A stretch of 64,000 nucleotides of DNA from Xanthomonas hydrangeae (GTDB lineage Bacteria > Pseudomonadota > Gammaproteobacteria > Xanthomonadales > Xanthomonadaceae). The position numbers and the translations under genes were made by a program. Location of the stretch: the NCBI GenBank assembly GCA_905142475.1, contig LR990730.1, positions 4,526,001 to 4,590,000 on the forward strand, written 5' to 3'. Positions 9,167 through 18,538 of the stretch are shown here, one piece after another. Positions within the stretch are counted from its first letter, which is position 1, and every line of letters begins with the position of its first letter. The notes beneath the pieces are model-generated. The model was not told the DNA's origin. It searched no databases and worked only from the letters and a program-made list of their open reading frames with translations.

Positions 9167-9330
9167 GGCGGTCTCGTTCAAGGTTTGCAGGCGTGAAGTG
9201 TGAGGCCTGGCGCCGCGCAAGCAAACCGACCGGCGCGTGCGGATTCATCGGAAGGGGCTGGTCTTCGCGGCGCAGGACCGTATCCTGTGCGGCCGAAGAC
9301 GGCCATCCCGGCCGCCATGACGCCTTTCCC

Positions 9331-9597
9331 ATGAGCGATACCCCTCCCGATCATCTGGCCATCGATGCGCGCAGCCCGTTCCACGATGCCGATGCACTCA
9401 ACCGCGGCATCGGCGTGCGTTTCAACGGTGTCGAACGCGACAACGTGGAGGAGTATTCGGTCAGCGAAGGCTGGATCAAGGTGCAGGTCGGCAAGGCGCG
9501 CGACCGTCGCGGCAACCCGATGACGATGAAGATCAAGGGTGAGGTGGTGGCCTACTTCCTGGACACCAAGAGCGATGCCGAGCCTGCTGACGAGTAA
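9331..9597 (+). CDS. DUF3297 family protein
   Basis: Small 88-aa soluble protein matching the DUF3297 pattern: HDADALNRGIGVRFNG, EEYSVSEGWIKV and MTMKIKGEVVAYF. Function unknown. The ATG at 9331 gives the normal compact length; the longer frame adds 46 unlikely residues. Transcribed divergently from the acidic protein at 8615-9166. The 97-bp tandem array begins about 50 bp downstream. Confidence 0.8.
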   Translation: MSDTPPDHLAIDARSPFHDADALNRGIGVRFNGVERDNVEEYSVSEGWIKVQVGKARDRRGNPMTMKIKGEVVAYFLDTKSDAEPADE

Positions 9598-9650
9598 GAG
9601 CGGCTGACCAAACTACTTCACGTTGTTCGCTTGCAGAGCTGCTGAGCTGC

Positions 9651-10396
9651 GACTTGGCTGCAGGGCCCTTGCCCGCCCACCGTCGCGGGGCACGCTGCAA
9701 GTACGTTCGTGTCGCAGCGATGACTGCCGCATCAGCAGCTGATCTGCGACTTGGCTGCAGGGTCCTTGCCCGCCCACCATCGCGGGACGCGCTGCAAGTA
9801 CGTTCGTGTCGCAGCGATGACTGCCGCATCAGCAGCTGATCTGCGACTTGGCTGCAGGGTCCTTGCCCGCCCACCATCGCGGGACACGCTGCAAGTACGT
9901 TCGTGTCGCAGCGATGACTGCCGCATCAGCAGCTGATCTGCGACTTGGCTGCAGGGTCCTTGCCCGCCCACCATCGCGGGACACGCTGCAAGTACGTTCG
10001 TGTCGCAGCGATGACTGCCGCATCAGCAGCTGAATCTGCGACTTGGCTGCAGGGTCCTTGCCCGCCCACCGTCGCGGGACACGCTGCAAGTACGTTCGTG
10101 TCGCAGCGATGACTGCCGCATCAGCAGCTGATCTGCGACTTGGCTGCAGGGCCCTTGCCCGCCCACCATCGCGGGACGCGCTGCAAGTACGTTCGTGTCG
10201 CAGCGATGACTGCCGCATCAGCAGCTGATCTGCGACTTGGCTGCAGGGCCCTTGCCCACCCACCGTCGCGGGACACGCTGCAAGTACGTTCGTGTAGCAG
10301 CGATGACTGCCGCATCAGCGGCTGATCTGCGACTTGGCTGCAGGGTCCTTGCCCGCCCACCATCGCGGGACACGCCGCAAGTACGTCCTTGTAGGC
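9651..10396. repeat. 97-bp tandem repeat array, about 8 units
   Basis: Units begin GACTTGGCTGCAGG at 9651, 9748, 9845, 9942, 10040, 10137, 10234 and 10331. The spacing is 97 bp throughout except for one 98-bp step, where an A is inserted. Units are nearly identical. Each contains half of the dispersed type-A palindrome (CTTGCCCGCCCACCATCGCGG) plus about 47 bp of its own. Short open frames across the array are translated repeats, not genes. Confidence 0.95.
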
Positions 10397-10451
10397 TCTT
10401 ACGCGGCATCCATGCCGCGTAAGGTCCCGCGACGGTGGGCGGGCAAGGACC
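10344..10451 (-). repeat. Dispersed palindromic repeat, type A (inverted orientation)
   Basis: The last array unit runs into a full type-A element. Its arms GGTCCTTGCCCGCCCACC and GGTGGGCGGGCAAGGACC flank an inner palindrome, TTACGCGGCATCCATGCCGCGTAA. Relatives are at 47048, 53239/54529, 54678, 61977 and 62229. Confidence 0.85.
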
Positions 10452-10506
10452 AGTGGAGATGGTCGGTATGCATGTTTTCAACAAAGCAGCCGACTAACTT
10501 TCTGGT

Positions 10507-10609
10507 GCGGTGTCCTCACCGATTGCGGGACCGTGTGGCGGCATGGATGCCGCCACCGAGCCTACATGGACGTACTTGCGGCGTGTCCCGCGAGCGGTGA
10601 GGGCACCGC
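10507..10609 (+). repeat. Dispersed palindromic repeat, type B
   Basis: Arms GCGGTGTCCTCACCG and CGGTGAGGGCACCGC flank TGGCGGCATGGATGCCGCCA and CCTACATGGACGTACTTG. A short linker containing CAACAAAGCAGCC joins it to the type-A copy, as in the pair at 52997-53297. The next 100 bp to the transporter contain a 23-bp direct repeat (GTTTGAYCTGGAC) and no gene. Confidence 0.8.
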
Positions 10610-10713
10610 GCCCTCGACCCACTCAGCGTTTGATCTGGACTTCCGACGCGTTTGACCTGGACGTCCGACGGCATCCACCAGTATGCGGCCGACAAGACCA
10701 CTGCATTCAACCC

Positions 10714-11471
10714 TCAGGCCTTGAGTCGGTAACCGCTGCGGAAGATCGCCGCGACCACGCCCAGGCATACGATCAGGAACAGGAAGGTCATGCCGGTGCT
10801 CACCGCGATGTGCACGTCGGCCTTGCCGTAGAAACTCCAGCGGAAGCCGCTGATCAGATACACCACCGGATTGAACAAGGTGACCTTCTGCCACAGCGGC
10901 GGCAGCATGTTGATCGAGTAGAAACTGCCGCCCAGGAAGGTCAGCGGCGTGACCACCATCAGCGGGATCACCTGCAGTTTTTCGAAGCCGTCGGCCCAGA
11001 TACCGATGATGAAACCGAACAGGCTGAAGGTCAGTGCGGTGAGCACCAGAAAGCCCAGCATCCACACCGGGTGGGCGATCTCATAGGGCACGAACAGCCG
11101 CGCGGTGAGCAGGATCAGCAAGCCCAGCAGCACCGACTTGGTCGCCGCCGCACCGACATAGCCGATCACGATCTCCCACCACGCCACCGGCGCCGACAAC
11201 ACCTCGTAGATGGTGCCGGCCCAGCGCGGCATGTAGATGCCGAACGAAGCGTTGGAAATGCTCTCGTTGAGCAGCGACAGCATCACCAGGCCGGGAATGA
11301 TGAAGGCGCCGTAGCTGACGCCGTCGATATCGCCCATGCGCGAGCCGATCGCCGCGCCGAACACCACAAAATACAGCGAGGTCGACAACACCGGCGAGGC
11401 GATCGACTGGGTGAGCGTGCGGAACGCGCGCGCCATTTCGAAGCGGTAGATCGCAGCGATCGCATACCGGT

Positions 11472-11475
<4 letters not shown>
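10714..11475 (-). CDS. ABC-2 type transporter permease
   Basis: Inner-membrane permease of 253 aa with about six hydrophobic helices, including [16 protein letters not shown], the long [15 protein letters not shown] helix and the C-terminal [15 protein letters not shown]. The family hallmark [20 protein letters not shown] is near residue 190. The ATG at 11475 overlaps the ATPase stop codon (ATGA), so the two are a translationally coupled pair and form one exporter. Substrate unknown; related pairs export drugs or polysaccharides. Confidence 0.9.
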
Positions 11476-12416
<941 letters not shown>

Positions 12417-12570
12417 GTCTTCTGCACGGAAACGATCAGCGCCACAGGGTAGGCGGTGCGCCGTGACGATGGGAGGGGGATAGATGGGATGGTGTCTCCC
12501 GACGCACGCCAGAAGCGTCAGCGAACTCAGCTGCGCACGCACGCTGCGTCCGTGTGTTGGCGCATCTCAT

Positions 12571-12638
12571 GTAGGAGCGCGCTTGCGCGCGATGGGGCGT
12601 TTGCGGGAAAGCCCCATCGCGCGCAAGCGCGCTCCTAC
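12571..12638. repeat. REP inverted pair (BIME-like)
   Basis: GTAGGAGCGCGCTTGCGCGC starts at 12571, and its exact inverted copy ends at 12638. The arms extend to about 28 bp with a 12-bp loop. It sits in the gap between the ABC transporter and the antiporter, with an inverted heptamer-like run (AATCCCGATTCCC) near 12673-12693. Confidence 0.85.
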
Positions 12639-12699
12639 CCAACCCAGGCGGCACAACCGCTGTGGCTCTTGCGATTCCCCAATCCCGATTCCCGCGCGC

Positions 12700-14337
12700 T
12701 CAAGCGCGCTTGCGCGACTCGATCAGATCCAGATTGCGCACCAGCCGGCGCGACAGGTCGTCGGAAATCTCGCGGCGCCTGGCCAGCTTGAACAGTTCGT
12801 TGCGCTCGGCCACCAGCGCGGCATGACGGAACTGGCGCAGCGCCTGTTCGTAGGCACCGGCCTCTTCCGGGTCGGTCTCGGCCATGTCCACCGCGCCGAG
12901 CTTGCGTTGATAGCGCTGGCTGACCTGATTGGCCGCCGCGTTGTAGCGCTCGGCATGCTTGCTGCCGTCCACCAGCCGCTGGCGCAGTTTTTCCACCGCT
13001 TCCAGCGCGGCCTGCGAGGCGGCCTTCACCGCCAGATCTTCCTTGAGCTGCTCGTCTTCTTCTTCGGGCAGCTCCAGTCCGCGCAACAGCGGCGGCAACG
13101 CCACGCTGGCGACCAGCAACGAGACCAGGATCACCGAGGCGGCCAGGAAAATCGCCAGCTGGCGGGCCGGAAACGGCGAGCCGTCTTCCAGCATCAACGG
13201 CAACGTGAGCACGCCGGCCAGGGTGATCGCACCACGCACGCCGGCCAGCGAGACCGCCACCACGATGCGCCACGGCGGGCTGACATGCTGTTCGCCGCGC
13301 CACTGCGCCTTGAAGATGTTCCAGCGCAGCGACAGGAACACCCATACGAAGCGCAACGCCATCAGGCTGGCGCTGATGGTGGCCACATATACCGCCAGCC
13401 ACCATGGATTGAGGTGCCCCGCCTCCTGCACGCTGCGCACCGCCCCGTCCAGGATGCCCGGCAACTGCTCGCCCAGCAGCACGAAGATGATGCCGTTGAA
13501 GGTGAACTGCACCGTGTCCCACACCGCCGAGCGCTGCAGCCGCATGTTGCCTGGCGCGTTGCCGGCCATTTCTACATAGCTCATGGTGACACCGGCGGCC
13601 ACCGCGGCCAGGATGCCCGAGGCGTGGAAGGCTTCGGCCAGCAGATACGCCGCGAACGGGGTGAGCAGGTTGACCAGGATCGCCGAACCGGGCTCCTCGC
13701 CGAAGTGCCGCCAGATCCAGGCCTGGATGCGGCTCAGGCCGAAGGTGGTCGCCACGCCCAATGCCAGCCCGGCCAGCGCCACCCACAGGAAGGTCAGCGA
13801 GGCGGTGGCGATCGAGAAGCTGCCGGTCAGCACCGCGGCCACTGCGAACTGGAAGCACACCAGACCGGAGGCATCGTTGAGCAACGACTCGCCTTCCAGG
13901 ATGTGCATCAGCCGCTTGGGGATCGGCACCTTGGAGGCGATCGAGGACACCGCCACCGGGTCGGTCGGCGAGATGATCGCGGCCAGCGCGAAGGCCACCG
14001 CCAGCGGCATCGCCGGGATCAACCAATGGATCAGCAGGCCCGCGCCGACCACGGTGAATACCACCAGGCCCAGCGCCAGTTCCAGGATGGCCGCCTTGTC
14101 GCGGAACAGGCCTTGTTTGGGAATGCGCCAGCCATCCAGGAACAGCAGCGGCGGCAGGAACAACAGGAAGAACAACTCCGGTTCCAGTTCATGCCCGGCA
14201 TCGAACACACCGGAGACCACCGCGCCGAGCGCGATCTGGACCAACGGCAAGGGCAACGAGAACGGCAGGATGCGGATCAGATAACCGCTGGCCGCGACCG
14301 CCAGCAACATGGCGAGGACGACATCGATCGAATGCAT
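12700..14337 (-). CDS. Na+/H+ antiporter, CPA1/NhaP type
   Basis: Inner-membrane cation/proton antiporter of 545 aa with 11-12 hydrophobic segments. The transport core shows ISPTDPVAVSSI and GESLLNDASG, the membrane motifs that carry the essential acidic residues in CPA1 transporters, and later AGVRGAITLAG. A cytoplasmic tail of about 120 residues is charged and helical (EEEDEQLKEDL onward). The ATG at 14337 starts the first helix. Likely role is pH and sodium homeostasis. Single gene. Confidence 0.92.
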   Translation of the reverse strand: MHSIDVVLAMLLAVAASGYLIRILPFSLPLPLVQIALGAVVSGVFDAGHELEPELFFLLFLPPLLFLDGWRIPKQGLFRDKAAILELALGLVVFTVVGAGLLIHWLIPAMPLAVAFALAAIISPTDPVAVSSIASKVPIPKRLMHILEGESLLNDASGLVCFQFAVAAVLTGSFSIATASLTFLWVALAGLALGVATTFGLSRIQAWIWRHFGEEPGSAILVNLLTPFAAYLLAEAFHASGILAAVAAGVTMSYVEMAGNAPGNMRLQRSAVWDTVQFTFNGIIFVLLGEQLPGILDGAVRSVQEAGHLNPWWLAVYVATISASLMALRFVWVFLSLRWNIFKAQWRGEQHVSPPWRIVVAVSLAGVRGAITLAGVLTLPLMLEDGSPFPARQLAIFLAASVILVSLLVASVALPPLLRGLELPEEEDEQLKEDLAVKAASQAALEAVEKLRQRLVDGSKHAERYNAAANQVSQRYQRKLGAVDMAETDPEEAGAYEQALRQFRHAALVAERNELFKLARRREISDDLSRRLVRNLDLIESRKRA

Positions 14338-14650
14338 GAAAAACCCGGAAGAAGAAACGGTGCGCGGACGGCATCGCATCGTGCAACGCACAACCAACGC
14401 GCCGGAGGAAACATACCGGTTTGCAGGCGGCGATGAAACCACCGCGCTGCCTGGGCGTGGGCGCGGTCCTGCACGGTGACCGCCACGAGGGTGTTGTTCT
14501 GCAGCTCTGTGGCGGGTGTCCGTGGATCAGACACGGTGGGATACGCTGGCGGATGGACAAGCCGAGGCGAGGATGAAAGCAGCCGGCAACGTGATCGCTC
14601 GCCACGTCACGCATGCCGGCTGCATGCCTATGCAGATTGGCTGGACGGGA
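14338..14650. other. Intergenic, no gene seen
   Basis: 313 bp between the antiporter start and the end of the exported protein. It presumably carries the antiporter promoter. No convincing coding frame, terminator or repeat was recognised. Confidence 0.5.
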
Positions 14651-15298
14651 TCAGCTGTGGTGAACGCGCTTGTTCGCGTGCGGCTTCGATGGCCCAGTGC
14701 CCTCGACCGGGACCAGGAAGGTCGCTTGATGCAGTTTCAGCTTGGAATCGTAGTGACTCACCGTCACCTTGACCGCCTTGACCTTCTTCTTGAAGGCGTA
14801 CGGCCACTGCGCGCCGACCATCTGCTGCCCGGGCTTCTGACCGTCAGCGTCTCCGACGAGTTTGATGCGCACGGGGTAATTGCCTGCGCCGCCGTTGTCC
14901 GCATCGTTGGCATCGAATACGTCGATATGCGCTTTTGAAAACGCCAGCGTCGACGGGCCGCCGTCCTTGTAGTTGGCGCTGTCGTCGAATCCGATATTTT
15001 TATAGCTATAGGTCAGCAGGATCACCTGCGTAGGAACCCAGGAGCCACCGCCGTAATTGGGAATTTTCACCTTGGCCACGCGTGCGGAATCCACCGTGAA
15101 TTCCCACTCGCCCGGGACGATCCATTTCTGACCTGGCCGATAGATGTCACTCGCGGGGACAGCAGCGGTCGCTGACGGCGCATGCGTTGGCGTTGGCGTG
15201 ACGGCTGCTGCCTGTGCAGTGCCGGATAACACCAGCGCGCCCGCCGCCAACCATGCCGGCAGTACCAATCGATTGAATTCACTCTTTTGGGATTTCAT
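14651..15298 (-). CDS. Exported hypothetical protein
   Basis: A 215-aa protein with a signal peptide (LPAWLAAGALVLSGTAQAAA), then a Thr/Pro-rich linker and one beta-rich domain of about 150 residues. Visible strands include WIVPGEWEFTVDSARVAKVK, ILLTYSYKNIGF, FDANDADN and KAVKVTVSHYD. The layout resembles DUF4352-like immunoglobulin folds that carry a conserved transcription-like strand pattern, but I cannot assign it firmly. Probably periplasmic. Divergent from the fasciclin-domain protein at 15695. Confidence 0.75.
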   Translation of the reverse strand: MKSQKSEFNRLVLPAWLAAGALVLSGTAQAAAVTPTPTHAPSATAAVPASDIYRPGQKWIVPGEWEFTVDSARVAKVKIPNYGGGSWVPTQVILLTYSYKNIGFDDSANYKDGGPSTLAFSKAHIDVFDANDADNGGAGNYPVRIKLVGDADGQKPGQQMVGAQWPYAFKKKVKAVKVTVSHYDSKLKLHQATFLVPVEGTGPSKPHANKRVHHS

Positions 15299-15694
15299 GT
15301 TCTACAGCCTCTGAGCACTGATCATCACGCAAGGGCATGAATGGTAATTGCACTGTCCGGCGCCGCTTCTGCCAATCGCGAACATTCGTGCAGCATTAGG
15401 GTGGTCGTGCGACGGCGACGACCCGATGGGTTTGGTAACGGCTGATCGCGCGGCCCCTGCATCGCAGGTTCGCCATAGAGTGTTTAAACCGTCAGTCGGC
15501 ATACGTGGCCAGCGCGGATCGAACAGACTCAACCGCAGCCCACCGATCTGCAATCGCCACGATGGATATGCGATGGCCTTACAGCACAGAATCTCCATGT
15601 AAAAAACGCGTGATGCATCCGCGCCGCATCCGGCCGCGTATCCAGCTATACGATTGCCATCCAGGTGATCGCTTACCCAAAGGATCGATGCCTC
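15299..15694. other. Divergent intergenic region
   Basis: 396 bp separating two divergent exported-protein genes. It should hold both promoters. No operator or small gene can be supported. Confidence 0.5.
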
Positions 15695-16252
15695 ATGAAG
15701 ACCTCATTCCAGTCGCTTGCCATTGCCACCGCCATTGCCCTGACCAGCGCGATGGCTCCCGCCTACGCGGCGTCCAACCCGATGGTGGGCGGTGCGCCGA
15801 TGCTGGTGACCAAGGACGTCGTCGACAACGCGGTCAACTCCAAGGATCACACCACCCTGGTCGCCGCCGTCAAGGCCGCCGGCCTGGTCGAGACGTTGAA
15901 GGGCCCGGGCCCGTTCACCGTGTTTGCCCCGACCAACGCCGCATTTGCCGCATTGCCGGCCGGCACTGTCGACACCCTGTTGAAGCCCGAATCCAAGCCC
16001 ACCTTGACCAAGGTGCTGACCTATCACGTGGTGCCGGGCAAGGTTGACGCCGCTTCGCTGATCGCCAAGATCAAGGCCGGCGGCGGCAGCGCCACGCTGA
16101 CCACCGTGCAGGGCGAGCCGCTGACCGCAAAGCTCAACGGCAAGAAAGTCACCATCACCGACGTCAAGGGCAACACCGCCAACGTCACCATCGCCGATGT
16201 AGTGCAAAGCAATGGCGTGATCCACGTGGTCGACAAGGTGTTGATGCCGTAA
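15695..16252 (+). CDS. Fasciclin (FAS1) domain protein, exported
   Basis: A 185-aa protein with a signal peptide (ATAIALTSAMAPAYA, then AS) and one complete FAS1 adhesion domain. It shows the H1 motif GPFTVFAPTNAAFAALP and the H2-type end GVIHVVDKVLMP, with the YHVVPGK motif between them. FAS1 proteins act in the periplasm or at the surface in cell adhesion. The ATG at 15695 is the one that opens on the signal peptide. Confidence 0.92.
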   Translation: MKTSFQSLAIATAIALTSAMAPAYAASNPMVGGAPMLVTKDVVDNAVNSKDHTTLVAAVKAAGLVETLKGPGPFTVFAPTNAAFAALPAGTVDTLLKPESKPTLTKVLTYHVVPGKVDAASLIAKIKAGGGSATLTTVQGEPLTAKLNGKKVTITDVKGNTANVTIADVVQSNGVIHVVDKVLMP

Positions 16253-16300
16253 TTGCATCCGGCTGCATGGCACGTCGTTGTCATTGCATGCGCAGGTAGT

Positions 16301-16335
16301 CCATCGGCGGAATGCAGGGGGGATTCCGCCGATGG
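16301..16335 (+). terminator. Strong hairpin after the FAS1 gene
   Basis: CCATCGGCGGAAT (16301-16313) pairs perfectly with ATTCCGCCGATGG (16323-16335) around a G-rich loop, 48 bases after the stop. There is no U-tract, so it may be a processing or stability hairpin rather than a terminator. Confidence 0.5.
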
Positions 16336-16460
16336 GGCGCAAACGTCACGTGCGCTGGCGCTATCGAGACATTTTGAACGCGCGCGGCATCGATGCACTC
16401 GGTGCATCCACGCATACTTCGACGTGGACAAACGCTTTTTGCAGGCCGATCCGCGTGTAC

Positions 16461-16592
16461 CTGGAACCACGTTTCAGGTCTCGCCACCCAACCGCGAAGC
16501 GGCGGTGATGGAGTCACTGGTTGCTCAGTGGCTCCACTTGGTGTCCTGGTTCTCCGACACCGTACGCGTGCCATTGCACGCGTATTTTTTTT
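16461..16592 (+). ncRNA. Candidate structured small RNA
   Basis: A run of hairpins ends in a textbook intrinsic terminator, with no reading frame to explain it. The stems are CTGGAA/TTTCAG (16461-16477), CCGC/GCGG (16492-16502), a 10-bp stem at 16510-16519 with 16526-16535, GGTGTC/GACACC (16540-16561), and the terminator stem at 16563-16584. The fasciclin gene ends 200 bp upstream behind its own hairpin, so this looks like a separate transcript. No clear promoter was identified, and the 5' end is a guess. Confidence 0.45.
16563..16592 (+). terminator. Intrinsic terminator
   Basis: TACGCGTGC pairs with GCACGCGTA around CATT, followed by eight T residues (16585-16592). The U-tract is on the plus strand only, so it ends a rightward transcript just before the convergent UdgX gene. 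Confidence 0.8.
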
Positions 16593-16602
16593 ATGGCGCA
16601 GT

Positions 16603-18024
16603 CTAGCTGCCCGCCGACATCGGTACGTCCAGCAGCTGGCGCAGATCTTCCACAAACCCGCGATAGCCTTCCTCGCGTGCGGCCGTCGATGGCTGGCGCA
16701 ACACCCATGACGGATGCACGGTAGGCAGCACCGGCGTGCCATCGTCCAGGCGCTGCCATTGGCCGCGTTCGCGCATCAAGCGAAAGCCGCTGCCCAACAC
16801 TGCCTGTGCGGCGGTTGCGCCCAGACACACGATCTGCGCCGGACGCAGTTGTGCGCGCTCGGCATGCAACCAACCGCTGCACGCCTGCACATGCGCACGC
16901 TCCGGGTTGCGATGCAGACGCCGTTTGCCGCGTTGCTCGAAGCGGAAATGCTTGACCGCATTGGTCACGTAGACCGTGGCGCGATCGATGCCGATCTCGC
17001 CCAGCGCCATGTTGAACAGGCGCCCGGCCGGCCCGACGAACGGACGCCCGCTCAGATCCTCTTCGTCGCCGGGCTGCTCGCCGATCACCATCACCGATGC
17101 ATCGTTCGGCCCTTCGCCGAACACCGTCTGCGTTGCCGGTTGCCACAACGCGCAACGCCGGCAATCGCGCGCGGCCACGCGCAACTGCGCCAGGCTTTGC
17201 GTGGCCACTTCCGGCGCCGGCGCCACCGGCACTCGCCGCCGCACCGGTTCGGGCGCACGCTCGGCCATCTCGCGCACGCGCACACCCGCCTCGCGGATCA
17301 GCTCCGGCAACAAGCTCGCCTCGGGCAGGTTCTTCCAGTATTTCTGCGGCATCTCCTGCCGCATCATGGTGGGATTGAGCCGCGCCGGATTGAAGATATG
17401 CGCGTAATAGGTGCGCCACAGCGTCTCCTGCGCATCGTCGGCCGGCACCTGCGTACGCACCGCACCCTCGCCGAACGTCAATGCCTCGCCGTCCCACCGC
17501 ACACTGCGATACGGAGTCAGAATCGCCCAGCGCATTCCGGCGAAACGGCGCGCGAAAAACGGCGCCACCCGATCCACGATCCAGTGTTCGGGCTCGAACC
17601 ACGCCACAAAGTCTTCTTCTTCGCCGGGCAAGCGCCGAAAGCGCACGAACGCCTTCATCTTGTGCGTATCGCGTTGCACCGCCTTCTGCCACTGCGCCAC
17701 CCGGTGCACATCGACATCGGTCGCCCGCTCCAGCAACGCCCGCTCGCCGGACGCCACCCGCCACAACAACCGATACAACACCGCATAGCGCTGCGGGTCG
17801 CGATGACATAGCACCGAGCCCGCCATCTGCAAAAACTCTGCCGAGACTCGCGGCGCGGCAAGCACCGCCGGCAGGTCCAGCAGCCCCTGCCCCATCAACA
17901 AGCCACCCTGTGCCCCGCCATTCCACGCAATGGAGTCAGGCTCCACCTGCGCACACCATCCCGCCCGCGCCAGCGCACGCCATGCATCAAGACTCCAACC
18001 TGGCTCAACTTCAGCGCTGAACAT
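16603..18024 (-). CDS. DUF4130 / UdgX uracil-DNA-binding fusion protein
   Basis: A 473-aa two-domain protein. Residues 1-260 match DUF4130, the TIGR03915 type found beside radical SAM repair proteins, with HKMKAFVRFR and YYAHIFNPARLNPTMMRQEMP. Residues 275-473 are a family-4-like uracil-DNA glycosylase fold: the iron-sulfur pair CRRC (288, 291), GEQPGDEED (315-323), and the UdgX-specific loop KRRLH (367-371), whose His forms a covalent bond with uracil-containing DNA in studied UdgX proteins. HPSW is near 437. It therefore probably traps uracil in DNA rather than simply excising it. The partner radical SAM gene lies upstream at 18539. Confidence 0.9.
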   Translation of the reverse strand: MFSAEVEPGWSLDAWRALARAGWCAQVEPDSIAWNGGAQGGLLMGQGLLDLPAVLAAPRVSAEFLQMAGSVLCHRDPQRYAVLYRLLWRVASGERALLERATDVDVHRVAQWQKAVQRDTHKMKAFVRFRRLPGEEEDFVAWFEPEHWIVDRVAPFFARRFAGMRWAILTPYRSVRWDGEALTFGEGAVRTQVPADDAQETLWRTYYAHIFNPARLNPTMMRQEMPQKYWKNLPEASLLPELIREAGVRVREMAERAPEPVRRRVPVAPAPEVATQSLAQLRVAARDCRRCALWQPATQTVFGEGPNDASVMVIGEQPGDEEDLSGRPFVGPAGRLFNMALGEIGIDRATVYVTNAVKHFRFEQRGKRRLHRNPERAHVQACSGWLHAERAQLRPAQIVCLGATAAQAVLGSGFRLMRERGQWQRLDDGTPVLPTVHPSWVLRQPSTAAREEGYRGFVEDLRQLLDVPMSAGS

Positions 18025-18130
18025 CGCTTACACCTGACCTCAAGATTTCCGATCTCGCCATCGCTCTACTGGCGGCACTCTCGTTGCGATTTTTTCGCGG
18101 GCTTTTGCGGCTATTGCTGCTACTGATACT

Positions 18131-18186
18131 GGTTGCTGGTTGCTGGTCGCTGGTCGCTGGTCGCTTGTCGCTTGTCGCTTGTTGCC
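18131..18186. repeat. 7-bp tandem repeat, 8 copies
   Basis: Eight consecutive heptamers of the GGTYGCT / TGTCGCT type between the UdgX and radical SAM genes. The array is short and internally variable, a candidate VNTR. The 18190-18460 stretch that follows has a GGTTACTTTTGCCAAGACA motif and no supported gene. Confidence 0.85.
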
Positions 18187-18485
18187 GTTGATTTTGCTGC
18201 ACCAAGTCGCCTTAGAGCGAGCCGAGCACCGCAGCCATGCGTGGCCGAAGAGGCGCCCTGTCTGAGCGCAGCGAGTTTGGGCGCCGTGCCGCGGATGGCG
18301 AGGAGCACAGGGCACCGGTGCGGCTGTATCGCACCGGATCGCGTCAGGCGACAGCGGTTTTGGTTACTTTTGCCAAGACAAAAGTGACTCGCGCCGACAG
18401 GCGTGGAGGCTCTTGGAGCAGGGATTCGGTGGTAGGAATTGGAGATTCGTAGAAGCAAAAGGACTTTCCACTGCTGCGTGCGGCC

Positions 18486-18531
18486 GTACCCTCATCCGCC
18501 CTTCGGGCACCTTCTCCCGACGGGAGAAGGG
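18486..18531. repeat. Xanthomonas intergenic palindromic module
   Basis: TACCCTCATCCGCCCTTCGG followed by CCTTCTCCCGACGGGAGAAGG, an 8-bp stem with a short loop. It sits 7 bp beyond the stop codon of the radical SAM gene and may serve as its transcript end. A degenerate relative is at 3579. Confidence 0.7.
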
Positions 18532-18538
18532 AAAGGCG

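Noticed and set aside
9651-10396. CRISPR array
   Set aside because: The units are 97 bp and identical throughout, with no unique spacers and no cas genes nearby.
9654-10600. Repeated 61-aa frames in the 97-bp array (both strands)
   Set aside because: They repeat with the DNA unit, lack ribosome sites and have no family features. They are translated repeats.
12484-14436. 650-aa plus-strand frame over the antiporter
   Set aside because: Gln/Arg/His-rich antisense of a GC-rich membrane protein gene, with no recognisable domain.
16253-16606. 117-aa frame over the candidate small RNA
   Set aside because: No family features, runs through the terminator hairpin, and starts right after the FAS1 stop.
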